Below are positions 36,755 to 45,023 of a stretch of DNA of 64,000 nucleotides, one piece after another. The DNA is from Humisphaera borealis (GTDB lineage Bacteria; Planctomycetota; Phycisphaerae; Tepidisphaerales; Tepidisphaeraceae), in contig NZ_CP063458.1 of the NCBI RefSeq assembly GCF_015169395.1, forward strand, positions 5,766,001 through 5,830,000, given 5' to 3'. The notes below the pieces were generated by a model. The model worked only from the letters and a program-made list of their open reading frames with translations. It searched no databases and was not told the DNA's origin. Each line of letters opens with the position of its first letter. Within the stretch, counting starts at the first letter, position 1. The position numbers were made by a program, and so were the translations under genes.

Positions 36755-37531
36755 ATGGTGTTTCCCAACCGCGCCCGCGTTACAGCTTTTCGCGCCCTCT
36801 CGCCACGCCGTTCGGCCTTCACACTCGTCGAACTGCTGGTGGTCATCGGCATCATCGCGTTGCTGATTTCCATCCTGCTGCCCTCCCTCGGCCGGGCCCG
36901 GATGGAAGGCCAGCGCGTCAAATGCCTGAGCAACCTGCGGCAGATCGGTGCCGCATTCATGATGTACACCGCCGAGAACCAGGGCAGCTTTCCCCAGCAT
37001 TCCAACTGGGGCAACTGCTACGGCAAGGCCGGGACGGACACCCGATACGACAAGAACCCCAAGACCGGCTTTCTCGGCGAGACTGGCGTGGTCGAAGAGC
37101 GACCGCTCAACAAGTACATCAAGGCACCCGAGGTCTTTGCCTGCCCGAACGACATCGGCGACACGCTTCAGACCAACGTCGTCAGTTGCTTCGAGTCCTA
37201 CGGCACGAGCTACCTCGTGCAGTGGAGTACAGCGTTTGCCGTCAAGAACGTGACCGGTGCCGGCAAAGGCGCGGCGACCAACGCACCGATGAAAGTGGGG
37301 CAGGCCAAGCAGACGTCATCGAAGATCGTAACCGGGGACTGGAACTGGCACGCAAACCGGCCCATGAGCAAGGAAGCCACGCTCTGGCACAACCGCAATC
37401 GAACCCAGCGAACGTTCAACATGCTGTTCATGGACGGCCACGCCGAGTTTTACTGGTTCCCCAGCACGTACGAGCAGCCGCCGTTCAGCACCAACGCGGC
37501 GCCGGTGAATGTCAACGGCACGTTCTGGTGA
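36755..37531 (+). CDS. Prepilin-like (type II pseudopilin) protein with H-X9-DG end
   Basis: A 258-residue protein. [26 protein letters not shown] is the class III prepilin signal: cleavage before Phe, the +5 Glu and a hydrophobic helix. After ~220 residues of globular domain it ends with NMLFMDGHAEFYWFP, the 'DGH' block found in planctomycete DUF1559/H-X9-DG proteins. It would be processed by a prepilin peptidase and inserted in the membrane. The start at 36755 has AGGAGA 7 bases ahead; an upstream ATG at 36656 would give an implausibly long leader. Confidence 0.9.
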   Translation: MVFPNRARVTAFRALSPRRSAFTLVELLVVIGIIALLISILLPSLGRARMEGQRVKCLSNLRQIGAAFMMYTAENQGSFPQHSNWGNCYGKAGTDTRYDKNPKTGFLGETGVVEERPLNKYIKAPEVFACPNDIGDTLQTNVVSCFESYGTSYLVQWSTAFAVKNVTGAGKGAATNAPMKVGQAKQTSSKIVTGDWNWHANRPMSKEATLWHNRNRTQRTFNMLFMDGHAEFYWFPSTYEQPPFSTNAAPVNVNGTFW

Positions 37532-37629
37532 TACGGCTACGACCCAATCTGGCGAGCCTGAAGAATCACCAAGGAGGCAAGGCGACGCCATTGTCGTTCG
37601 GGGGCAAGGTCGCTAGTCTCCCCCTCCCT

Positions 37630-38490
37630 ATGGCCGCGCAGATCATCGACGGAATCGCCTTTGCCAACCAGACCAAGCAGGACGTCGCCGCCCGCGCCGC
37701 CGCCTTGAAAGCCGCCGGGAAGCCGGTCCACCTGACCGCGATTCTAGTCGGCGGAGACCATGGCGCGGAGCTGTATGCCGAGCGGCAGGGGGACGGATGC
37801 CGGGCCCTGGGCATCGATTACACCCTCCTGAAGTTCCCGGTTTCCATCAGCCAGCGAGAGCTCAAGAACGAAATCCGCCGGCTTAACAAGGATGTCGGCG
37901 TGACCGGCATCATGATGCACCTGCCGCTGCCGGATCATCTGGACACCGCCCGACTTCAGTACGAGATCGACGTCGTGAAAGACGTCGAAGGCGTCAACCC
38001 CGCCAATATCGGCTACGTCGTCTACAAGCACACCCTGATCGCCCCGTGCACGGCGCTGGCGGCGGTGGAACTGGTCAAGAGCACCGGGGTACAGCTCCGC
38101 GGTGCCGAGGTGGTCGTCGTCGGGGCGAGCGTGATCGTCGGCAAGCCGGTGGCACTCCTGCTGATCGAGCAGGAAGCGACTGTCACGCTCTGTCATATCG
38201 CGACGCGCGATCTGATGGCCCATACCCGCCGTGCGGACGTCGTCGTCGTCGCCGTGGGCAAGGCCGGGCTGATCACCGGCGATCATCTGAAGGAGGGGGC
38301 CGTGGTCGTCGATGTCGGCATCAACCGAATCACGCTGCCGGACGGCACGCGCAAAACGGTCGGCGACGTCGATTTCGAATCGGCGAAGGAAAAGGCGTCC
38401 TGGCTCACCCCCGTGCCCGGCGGCGTCGGGCCGGTGACGGTGGCAATGCTTCTCCGGAACTCGGTGCGAAGCGCTGAACTACTGAAGTAA
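37630..38490 (+). CDS. folD: FolD-family methylene-THF dehydrogenase, cyclohydrolase residues altered
   Basis: A 286-residue FolD homolog. The NADP domain is intact (VVVVGASVIVGKPVALLL; TLCHIATRDL; VVVDVGINR) and the family end TPVPGGVGPVTVAMLLRNSV is present. In the catalytic domain the Y-x3-K motif reads Y49-A-E-R-Q53, so the lysine that is essential for cyclohydrolase (Lys56 in the human enzyme) is Gln. The usual VQLPLP reads MMHLPLP and KDVDG reads KDVEG. From family knowledge, K56Q-type enzymes keep dehydrogenase but lose cyclohydrolase activity. The gene lies between two prepilin-like genes with no partner. Start at 37630 chosen from family alignment; the frame upstream is open but noncoding. 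Confidence 0.9.
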   Translation: MAAQIIDGIAFANQTKQDVAARAAALKAAGKPVHLTAILVGGDHGAELYAERQGDGCRALGIDYTLLKFPVSISQRELKNEIRRLNKDVGVTGIMMHLPLPDHLDTARLQYEIDVVKDVEGVNPANIGYVVYKHTLIAPCTALAAVELVKSTGVQLRGAEVVVVGASVIVGKPVALLLIEQEATVTLCHIATRDLMAHTRRADVVVVAVGKAGLITGDHLKEGAVVVDVGINRITLPDGTRKTVGDVDFESAKEKASWLTPVPGGVGPVTVAMLLRNSVRSAELLK

Positions 38491-38556
38491 GGTTTACCGC
38501 ACAGTAAGGGCTACTGCGCAACGCTGAACCAGGCGTCCCCATCGATCACTGCGTGC

Positions 38557-39444
38557 TCACTTCTGGTCAAGCCGCCACTTGATATCGCGGTTGGAACCGA
38601 GGTTCGCGTTCGAGAACACATCCGTCCCCGACGTGTTGGGGCCCATTCCGCCCGGGAGGGTCGCGGTGTCATAGCTGGCCGCGTGTCCGTCGAAGAAAAG
38701 GATGTTCGTCGTGCGCTGGTTGTTATGGCGGGCATTGAGGCGATCGGCCTCAAAATGCAGGTGCATGAAGATGCCGTCGAACAGGAAAGGCACGCGCGAG
38801 GATTCGCGGATCTGCGCCATCTTCACGATGCGGTAGTCGGTCGTGCCGCCCGATGCCGGTACTCGCCGGACCGGGGCCTGGATGGTGTTGAAGTCGCTGA
38901 TCACCGCATTGACGCCGTACCAGGTGTCGATGACCAGGCCGCTCGATTTGCTCTTGGTCCGCAGCGGGCGGGCGCCTGTCATGTCCTTACGACCGTTCGG
39001 CGTTGGGGCGCCATTGCCCGGGTCGGTAAAGGTGTTCCACAGGAAGTCATCGGTCCCACTTGGGCAGCGAAAGATCGACGACTGGCCGCTGATACCTTCG
39101 GTCATCGTCCGCAGTTCCGGGGCGGGCAGGTAACGAAGGTTCACAAACATCGTCGCGTAGTTCTCGGCGTCGGCTTTGTGCGAGCCTGTCATCGTCGCGC
39201 CGCTGACATCGGCGTAAGTCGCGACGACATGTCCCTGAAACTCCGCCGCGTAGGACGCCAGCGCAACACCGATCTGCCGCATGTTGCTGAGGCACTGCGT
39301 GGTCTTGGCAGATTCTCTGGCACGGCTGAGTGACGGCAGCAGGATGGAAATGAGCAGGGCGATAATGCCGATCACGACCAGCAGTTCGACCAGGGTAAAA
39401 CCGCGAACACTGCCAACACGCAAGCCTGAACGTACAGCCTTCAT
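38557..39444 (-). CDS. Prepilin-like protein, second copy
   Basis: A 295-residue protein. [31 protein letters not shown] is the type IV prepilin-like signal and helix, nearly identical to that of the 36755 gene. The body diverges, and the C-terminal [11 protein letters not shown] block is kept. Exported pseudopilin of the planctomycete DUF1559 type; partner and assembly system are not in the window. It converges on folD with a 66-base gap. Confidence 0.9.
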   Translation of the reverse strand: MKAVRSGLRVGSVRGFTLVELLVVIGIIALLISILLPSLSRARESAKTTQCLSNMRQIGVALASYAAEFQGHVVATYADVSGATMTGSHKADAENYATMFVNLRYLPAPELRTMTEGISGQSSIFRCPSGTDDFLWNTFTDPGNGAPTPNGRKDMTGARPLRTKSKSSGLVIDTWYGVNAVISDFNTIQAPVRRVPASGGTTDYRIVKMAQIRESSRVPFLFDGIFMHLHFEADRLNARHNNQRTTNILFFDGHAASYDTATLPGGMGPNTSGTDVFSNANLGSNRDIKWRLDQK

Positions 39445-39624
39445 GGTTCACATCTCCTCAAACCTGACACTAAGGACATGTTAGCAAACCTGACAGGTCC
39501 CTGGAGGTCAATCGCGTCCGCCGTGGCGAAATGGCCCTCTAATCTTAGTGGGCGGCTGCACCCACGCAACTGCTTTTCTGGGCAGTGGATGCACAAATGG
39601 TTACCACCAGAGGCCCACCACACC

Positions 39625-39640
39625 TGACCTGAACAGGTCA
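39625..39640. promoter_or_regulatory. Perfect 7-bp dyad (TGACCTGAACAGGTCA), possible operator
   Basis: TGACCTG and CAGGTCA are exact inverted halves with a 2-base spacer. It lies about 100 bases upstream of the small secreted-peptide gene and 180 bases upstream of the minus-strand prepilin gene. It has the form of a dimeric repressor site, but no matching regulator is known here. Confidence 0.4.
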
Positions 39641-39741
39641 CCCACTCAGTCCCAACTTGCGGCATATACCTTGTGTCTCGATGAGCATGGCCCGGATGTT
39701 CAGGGCCCGGCTCATGCAGACCTGAGGACAGGAGAGATCAA

Positions 39742-39939
39742 ATGCTGCGGATTAAGAAGACCATGAAAACCCAGACCCGGCTCGCGCTGGTGCTCTGCCT
39801 TGCCCTGTCGGCGATGGCCACCACCCGGGGCGGCCAGGCCCCCGCGACGGCTTCGACATCGGACGGCGTCGTCGCAGCGGCTTCGGCCAAGCCTGTGACG
39901 CTCACTCGCGTCAGCGTCGCACTGGCCGACAGCAAGTAA
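39742..39939 (+). CDS. Small secreted peptide (65 residues)
   Basis: Starts with a typical signal peptide (MLRIKKTMKTQTRLALVLCLALSAMA), leaving about 35 small residues (Ala, Ser, Thr, Val) and no cysteine. It has an AGGAGA ribosome-binding site 6-7 bases ahead and a strong terminator 59 bases after the stop, which is why I think it is a real gene. No family is recognised. Confidence 0.6.
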   Translation: MLRIKKTMKTQTRLALVLCLALSAMATTRGGQAPATASTSDGVVAAASAKPVTLTRVSVALADSK

Positions 39940-39997
39940 CCTACAATCCAGTTGGCTGCCCCGGCATCCCGCCTGCGTCTGGTTCACAACCCATAGC

Positions 39998-40034
39998 AAA
40001 GGCCGCCCAACCTCATACAGGCAGGGCGGCCTTT
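39998..40034 (+). terminator. Rho-independent terminator after the secreted peptide
   Basis: AAAGGCCGCCC and GGGCGGCCTTT pair perfectly over 11 bp with a 15-base loop, followed by ATCGTTT. It could also work for the converging gene ending at 40077. Confidence 0.8.
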
Positions 40035-40076
40035 ATCGTTTACGGGCTGATTTACCCCAGGGACGTCTGATGCCCC

Positions 40077-40376
40077 TCAGGCCCGCGGGCGCAGGGGTGC
40101 ACCGCTCGTCGGGGGCGACCGCCGTTCCTTTCGGACCGCCCGGATCGCGAACGGCATGGTGATCGGCCAGATAATGCTCAGCGCCATCAGCGGGAAGAAC
40201 AGGATCAGCAGTACAAGCCACGCATTGCCACTCCCGTGCCGGACGCGGGCGTTCTTCAAAAACTGGGTCAACAGCACCGTCGCCATCACCGCGGCAATCA
40301 GCAGGTAGGCTCCGATGGCCCAGCCCGGAATGGACTCCAGAAATCTTGCGACCGCTACCATCGGCAGGAGATACAT
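40077..40376 (-). CDS. Small two-helix membrane protein
   Basis: A 99-residue protein. Two hydrophobic segments are visible: IPGWAIGAYLLIAAVMATVLL (~15-36) and AWLVLLILFFPLMALSIIWPITM (~52-74). A basic C-terminus follows. No family recognised. It is the last minus-strand gene after the sigma/anti-sigma/HtrA-like set, with a 45-base gap, so it may be cotranscribed. Confidence 0.6.
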   Translation of the reverse strand: MYLLPMVAVARFLESIPGWAIGAYLLIAAVMATVLLTQFLKNARVRHGSGNAWLVLLILFFPLMALSIIWPITMPFAIRAVRKERRSPPTSGAPLRPRA

Positions 40377-40421
40377 AGGTGCGATGGTATCCCCGAGGCA
40401 CGGCGTTGTCGCAGGGCACCT

Positions 40422-41852
40422 CTACTTCTGCACCAGATCCACCCGCATGGAAATGACCTTCCCGTCGCGCAACACCTTTAGCTCGGTCAACCCCTGCCGG
40501 GCGGCGATCGCGGCGGCGAGCGTCGGAATGTTATGCACCGGATCGCCGGCGAGGGTCAGGATCAGGTCGCCCTTCACCAGGCCACCGCGCTCGGCGACGG
40601 AATCCTTCATCACCTGGTCGATCCGCACCGCCGGACGATCGCCCAGATCGGCGTTCTGCCGGGCCGGATCGTTGGCGTCAACCTGACTGATGATCACGCC
40701 CAGTGTCGCCCGCCGAACTGCGCCGTGACGGACGATCTGGTCCGCGATCAGCTTGCACGCGCCGCCGGAAAGAAACTGCCCGTGCCGCGCGATCCCGGCA
40801 ACTTGGCCGTCGATCGTCAGGACAACACCCAGATCACGCGCTCCGCTGCTCCAGACCGCTAGCCTCGCGGCACCGTCGATCGGCGACAGCATCAGTACGA
40901 CGGACCCTTCCGGCAGTGGCTTATCCGACAGGATCACCGGCTTGCCGAGGCAGGCAAAGGCGTCGGCCGCATTGGCGCCATTCTTGGCTTCGGCCTTGCT
41001 CTTGGCGTGCGCGGGGGCATTCAGTTGCAGGACCGTCAACTGGGTCTGCTGATCCGAACCCACGAACCGGGCATAGATCGGTTCCCCGTCGCCGCAGGCC
41101 AGCTTGATCGGCTGCTCTCCGACCGCTTCACGCTCCACGTAAACCGGGACCAGGACATGATGATCATTGAGTAACAGACCCAGGCTGTTGGCGGCGAAGG
41201 GTTGTTTGTTGGCTACCGCAACGTTGCTGACCGCCTGCTGCTGTGGCTGCTGTTCCATCGCCTGCTGCGGCGGGACGATGATGGTGTATCCCTGCTGACC
41301 CTTATTTTGGAGCGTGTTGTCTCCGGCACCGCCGGGAACGCCGCCGGGCGGAGCACCGACCGTGGACTGACTCGCCGACCCCGAGTTCGATCCCACATTC
41401 GACCCCGAGTTCGATCCCGGGTTCGACCCCGGCGATGTCGCCGGACCGGCGCGGTTGGCCGAGTCGGCGTCGTAATTCCCGCGCGTCGCCCGCTGCTGCA
41501 GGCTCTGGCGGACCTCGGAATTGAGGTTCCACTTCTGGAACCGGGCATCGTTGGCTACGTCGTTGTTCCAGCGCGGCGTCGGCATCTGCACCCGCAGGAC
41601 GCTCCCCTGCATCCGCTCGAACAGGCTGACGCACTCGAAGTTCAGCCGCTCCAGTTCCGGAAAAGCAGGTCGGGTTGCCGGCCTGGTCGCCGCCTCGCTG
41701 CTCTGACCGGACGATCGCGGAGCGATCGTTGCCTGTAAGACCAGGATCGCCAGCAATAGACCGGTCGGTCGGCGGCGGCGGGAATGGGCGATTGGCTGAC
41801 TCAATTCATCAACTCCGTCAGTGTCGCAGCCGATCCGGCGACGACACTTCAA
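40422..41852 (-). CDS. Degenerate HtrA-like (trypsin fold + PDZ) exported protein
   Basis: A 476-residue protein. RRRRPTGLLLAILVLQATIA is a signal or anchor. Gln/Ser-rich and SNxGSN-repeat regions fill ~90-200. The trypsin-like domain (~215-370) keeps the His in GLLLNDHHVL (HtrA: TNxHV) but the Asp site reads GSDQQTQLTVLQL (Gln for Asp) and the serine site GNSGGP is replaced by GARDLGVVL, so the triad lacks Asp and Ser. The C-terminal PDZ domain (~375-470: RIDQVMKDSVAERGGLVKGDLILTLAGDPV) is intact. A pseudoprotease that binds peptides is the likeliest reading. It follows a sigma/anti-sigma pair, as DegS follows the sigma-E logic. Confidence 0.8.
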   Translation of the reverse strand: MKCRRRIGCDTDGVDELSQPIAHSRRRRPTGLLLAILVLQATIAPRSSGQSSEAATRPATRPAFPELERLNFECVSLFERMQGSVLRVQMPTPRWNNDVANDARFQKWNLNSEVRQSLQQRATRGNYDADSANRAGPATSPGSNPGSNSGSNVGSNSGSASQSTVGAPPGGVPGGAGDNTLQNKGQQGYTIIVPPQQAMEQQPQQQAVSNVAVANKQPFAANSLGLLLNDHHVLVPVYVEREAVGEQPIKLACGDGEPIYARFVGSDQQTQLTVLQLNAPAHAKSKAEAKNGANAADAFACLGKPVILSDKPLPEGSVVLMLSPIDGAARLAVWSSGARDLGVVLTIDGQVAGIARHGQFLSGGACKLIADQIVRHGAVRRATLGVIISQVDANDPARQNADLGDRPAVRIDQVMKDSVAERGGLVKGDLILTLAGDPVHNIPTLAAAIAARQGLTELKVLRDGKVISMRVDLVQK

Positions 41853-41874
41853 CGTTCGGGGCTACGAACCGCTT

Positions 41875-42483
41875 CTAAAGTCCGGACTGCATCAGGACCG
41901 TCTGCCCATACTTCGCCTGGGCCTGTTCGGCCTCCCACTTGCTAAGTTCCGCGGCGAACGCCTTGGCGTCCTCGAGCGTGTCGAACTTTTGAATCGCGGT
42001 GATGTTGCCAGCTTCGTCGGTAAGCGCGACCTGATAAAGGAACGGGGCAGCCGAACCGCCTTCGGCAATCGCTTTGGCACCATCGGGCGACTGGCCCGGC
42101 GTCATGGCAGCCGTCGCGGTCGAACCCCGTCCGATCCATCCGGCCGAGAAACAGACCAGGCACGCTGCCACGGCAATCCCGGCGCGAACGTAGTTCCGCG
42201 AACGCTCCCAGAAACCGGCGCGACGGATCGATCGCACCACCTGCCGCGACACCGTTCGGCTCTCGGCGACCGAGCCTTCGAGCGACGTCCAGACCGCCTG
42301 ACGGACGGTGAAATCCTCGCTCAGGCGCGCCAGTGCCGACGACAGATCGGCATCAGCGGCAAGCCTCTGCTGCAACGACTGCAACTGGGCCGACGAAAGC
42401 TCGCCGTCGAGGTACGACTCCAGCAAAGCCAGGTCCGGATCGACCGGAAGGTCATCGGAGGATGGGTGGGGGTGATGATTCAC
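41875..42483 (-). CDS. Probable anti-sigma factor, single-pass membrane protein
   Basis: A 202-residue protein. The N-terminal ~95 residues are helical, LDGELSSAQLQSLQQRLAADADLSSALARL, like RsiW-type anti-sigma domains but without a zinc motif. A membrane helix lies at ~102-120 (AGIAVAACLVCFSAGWIG), and a C-terminal domain of ~70 residues (VALTDEAGNITAIQKFDTLEDAKAFAAELSKWEAEQ) is presumably outside. It sits 72 bases after the ECF sigma gene and 22 bases before the HtrA-like gene, all on one strand. The role as an anti-sigma is inferred from topology and position. Confidence 0.72.
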   Translation of the reverse strand: MNHHPHPSSDDLPVDPDLALLESYLDGELSSAQLQSLQQRLAADADLSSALARLSEDFTVRQAVWTSLEGSVAESRTVSRQVVRSIRRAGFWERSRNYVRAGIAVAACLVCFSAGWIGRGSTATAAMTPGQSPDGAKAIAEGGSAAPFLYQVALTDEAGNITAIQKFDTLEDAKAFAAELSKWEAEQAQAKYGQTVLMQSGL

Positions 42484-42555
42484 GTTTACTCCTCAAAATC
42501 GCAGCGTTCACAATCGTATCAATCCGGGTTCGAGCCGCCGATCGCACGGCAACGA

Positions 42556-43179
42556 CTACCGCTCTCGCTCGTCGGTGCCTTCCTTAAGCATCTCCGCCAG
42601 CAATCGCCGGCCGCGATGCAGCCAGGTCTTGATCTGCGGAATGCTCGCATTCAGCACCTGGGCGATCTGCACGTAGGCCATGCCTTCGTATTCACACAAC
42701 ACCAGGGCGGCGCGGAAGTTTTCGGGCAGCCGACCGATCGCCTGGCGGACCCGCGCGACAGTCTCACGGTCGATCATCGGATCGGCCGGGGACGCATCCT
42801 GACCACGGCGGCCGCGGTCGTCGGGATACTCGTCGGCAACGACCGACATCCGCGGCTGACGCAAAAGCCGCAAGGCCTCGTTGACAACCGCCCGGCGCAT
42901 CAGTGCACCGGCGGCACCCGGGTTGGCCCAATCATAGCGCGCGCGGTGTTGAAAGAGATTCGTCAGTGCCTGTTGTACAACGTCTTCGGCACTGGCCCGG
43001 TTCCCGGCAATCGCCCGGGCGATCGCCAGCAGTCGCCGTGTGTGCAGACCGACTGCCTCTTCGAAGAGACGAATCGTGTGCGGGTCAGGGCGTGCGGCCA
43101 CCTCGGCGTGACCGTCAGGGAGGCTGCCAGTCACGGCTTCAAGTGCGGATTGCGGTGTCGTCGCGCCCGAAAGATTCAT
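42556..43179 (-). CDS. ECF-type RNA polymerase sigma factor
   Basis: A 207-residue sigma factor. Region 2 is at ~30-110 (LFEEAVGLHTRRLLAIARAIAGNRASAEDVVQQALTNLF), region 4 at ~145-200 (AIGRLPENFRAALVLCEYEGMAYVQIAQVLNASIPQIKTWLHRGRRLL). Start at 43179 (MNLSGATT) is preferred; a start at 43287 would add 36 unconserved residues. It heads the four-gene set with the anti-sigma and the HtrA-like PDZ protein. Confidence 0.9.
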   Translation of the reverse strand: MNLSGATTPQSALEAVTGSLPDGHAEVAARPDPHTIRLFEEAVGLHTRRLLAIARAIAGNRASAEDVVQQALTNLFQHRARYDWANPGAAGALMRRAVVNEALRLLRQPRMSVVADEYPDDRGRRGQDASPADPMIDRETVARVRQAIGRLPENFRAALVLCEYEGMAYVQIAQVLNASIPQIKTWLHRGRRLLAEMLKEGTDERER

Positions 43180-43485
43180 GCGACGGATCTCGTCAGGGCA
43201 TTCGGCGGCGTCCGGAGACAATGTCCGGCGGCTTCCGCCACCATCCGTTTCGCCGCGGCTCACATTACACAGAACGCGCGACCCCACGAGAAGTTGCAGC
43301 GGATCGGGGAATCTCTGAATGCGGCGTAGCCTCCGATCTCCATAAATCGCGAAAATGTGGATTCCTATTCCCTCGATTCATCACCATTTGCGCGAAGCGG
43401 ATGTATATTGTTCAGATCGCATGAGCACCCAGGCTAAGGTTAGTTCGGGCGCGTCATCGCCTCTTGGCACCGGGAACACGTTGAC
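43180..43485. other. Divergent intergenic region, sigma operon and VTC operon
   Basis: A 306-base gap between the ECF sigma gene (minus) and the VTC gene (plus). If the sigma gene starts at 43287 it is shorter. An AT-richer patch at about 43330-43420 may hold promoters; no dyad or hairpin was found. Confidence 0.35.
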
Positions 43486-44331
43486 ATGATGGAAACTCGG
43501 GAAGGCATGTTTGATCCTGAGTCCCAGATCGGACTTGGCGACAAGGCAGTTCGGCTGGCGGGTCTTGATCCCACCATTGATCCCAACCCCATCACCATCC
43601 AGTCGCCAGGACTGGGCGCAGGCGCCGGAATGGGTGCCGCGTTCGAGCTGAAGTTCCACATTGACCCCGATCTGGCGAGTCGCGTCGAACATTGGGCCGC
43701 TGGGCACCTCGTCCCGGACTGCCACGGGAATGCCGGCAAATACGCCGTCACCAGCGTCTACTGCGACACCCCGACGTTCGATGTCTTTCACCGCTCGCCG
43801 GGCTATCGCCGCGTAAAGTTTCGCCTGCGTCGGTATGATGCCTCGACCGAGGCATTTCTGGAGCGCAAACGGAAGCGCGGGACGCAGGTGATCAAGCGAC
43901 GGACGTCCATAAACTTCGAAGAGTTGCCGAGGCTCTCAGACCTCGCAGCTGCCCAGCCCTGGGCCGGCAACTGGTTCCACAAGCGGGTTTGCCGTCGCAA
44001 TCTGCGACCCACCGCGTGCGTGAGCTACACCCGCACCGCATTCTTCGGAATGGCAGACGCCATGCCCGTCCGCATGACGATCGACCGCGACCTGATTGGA
44101 GTCCCAACCGATCAGTGGCACATTCCGCATCTGAGCGCCGGAACACCGTTGCTGCCCGACGGCGTCCTGGTGGAACTGAAGTTTCATGTTCAGGTACCGA
44201 CGATCTTTCGCGAGCTGATGACCATGCTGCCGCCGCAACTGGCGCGGGTATCGAAGTATCGGCGATGCATCACCGCCTGCGGCATCGGACCGGGCGCCTC
44301 CACTTCGGCCGCCAGCGGGGAGACTTCCTGA
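43486..44331 (+). CDS. VTC-domain (polyphosphate polymerase-like) protein
   Basis: A 281-residue protein. The VTC domain starts at about residue 53 (FELKFHIDPDLASRVEHWA) and contains YAVTSVYCDTPTFDVFHRS, KFRLRRYDASTEAFLERKRKRG (a basic tunnel patch), YTRTAFFGMADAMPVRMTIDRDL and VLVELKFHVQVPTIFRELM, the Glu-x-Lys pairs typical of the triphosphate tunnel fold. Eukaryotic VTC4 makes polyphosphate; bacterial members next to DUF4956 and CotH genes are less understood. The first ~50 residues are not conserved and Met49 (43630) is an alternative start. Its stop overlaps the next start (TGATG). Confidence 0.88.
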   Translation: MMETREGMFDPESQIGLGDKAVRLAGLDPTIDPNPITIQSPGLGAGAGMGAAFELKFHIDPDLASRVEHWAAGHLVPDCHGNAGKYAVTSVYCDTPTFDVFHRSPGYRRVKFRLRRYDASTEAFLERKRKRGTQVIKRRTSINFEELPRLSDLAAAQPWAGNWFHKRVCRRNLRPTACVSYTRTAFFGMADAMPVRMTIDRDLIGVPTDQWHIPHLSAGTPLLPDGVLVELKFHVQVPTIFRELMTMLPPQLARVSKYRRCITACGIGPGASTSAASGETS

Positions 44332-44996
44332 TGCCCTGGTGGCTAGAGCAGACGTTACAGGTCGAACAAGAGATCACACCGGCGGTCATCCTCAAACGAC
44401 TGGGGATCGCGTTCGTCTTCGGGTGCGTGGCGGCGGGGATCCATCGGTTCACTTGCAGACGCACCGTGGACGGCGACCAACCCGCGCTGGCGGCGACGCT
44501 GGTGCTGCTGGCCGTCCTGATCGCGTTGGTCATGCTGGTGATCGGTGAGAGTGTGGCGCGGGCCTTCAGCCTCGCCGGCGCACTGGCGATTGTGCGATTC
44601 CGAACGGTCGTTGAAGACACGCGCGACACGGCCTTTGTCATGTTCGCCGTGATCTCAGGCATGGCTGCCGGCACGGGCTACTTCATGGGGCCCATCGTAT
44701 GCACCCCGGTCGTCCTGCTGGCCGCCTGGCTGTTCAGGAAGCGCCCGCACTCGCTGAATAGTCCGCAGTCCCGGCTCACCATCCGGATGGCATCGGGCAA
44801 GACGATCCATCCCCGAATCGGCGAGATCCTGACCACCAGCGTCAGCTGGCACCGCCTGTCGGGACTCAGCACGGCCCGCGGCGGCACGGCGCTGGATGCG
44901 ACTTACGACATCGAACTCCCGCCGGCCGAAGCGGTTTTCACGCTGGTTGACGAGCTGTCAAGAATAGAGGGCGTCCAGGACGTCGAACTCAAGTAG
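44331..44996 (+). CDS. DUF4956 membrane protein
   Basis: A 221-residue protein. Helices at ~20-40 (KRLGIAFVFGCVAAGIHRF), ~55-75 (AATLVLLAVLIALVMLVIG) and ~98-130 (VMFAVISGMAAGTGYFMGPIVCTPVVLLAAWLF), then a soluble ~75-residue domain ending in EIPxxEAV-like ELPPAEAVFTLVDELSRIEGVQDVEL. FRTVVEDTRDTAFVMFAVISGMA is a clear DUF4956 mark. The 1-base overlap with the VTC gene shows translational coupling. Confidence 0.9.
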   Translation: MPWWLEQTLQVEQEITPAVILKRLGIAFVFGCVAAGIHRFTCRRTVDGDQPALAATLVLLAVLIALVMLVIGESVARAFSLAGALAIVRFRTVVEDTRDTAFVMFAVISGMAAGTGYFMGPIVCTPVVLLAAWLFRKRPHSLNSPQSRLTIRMASGKTIHPRIGEILTTSVSWHRLSGLSTARGGTALDATYDIELPPAEAVFTLVDELSRIEGVQDVELK

Positions 44997-45023
44997 AATA
45001 CGCCCCGCCCGAAGGAGCATCCC

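Noticed and set aside
36454-37629. Upstream in-frame extension of folD to 36454
   Set aside because: It covers the prepilin gene in another frame and a palindrome; only the part from 37630 is FolD.
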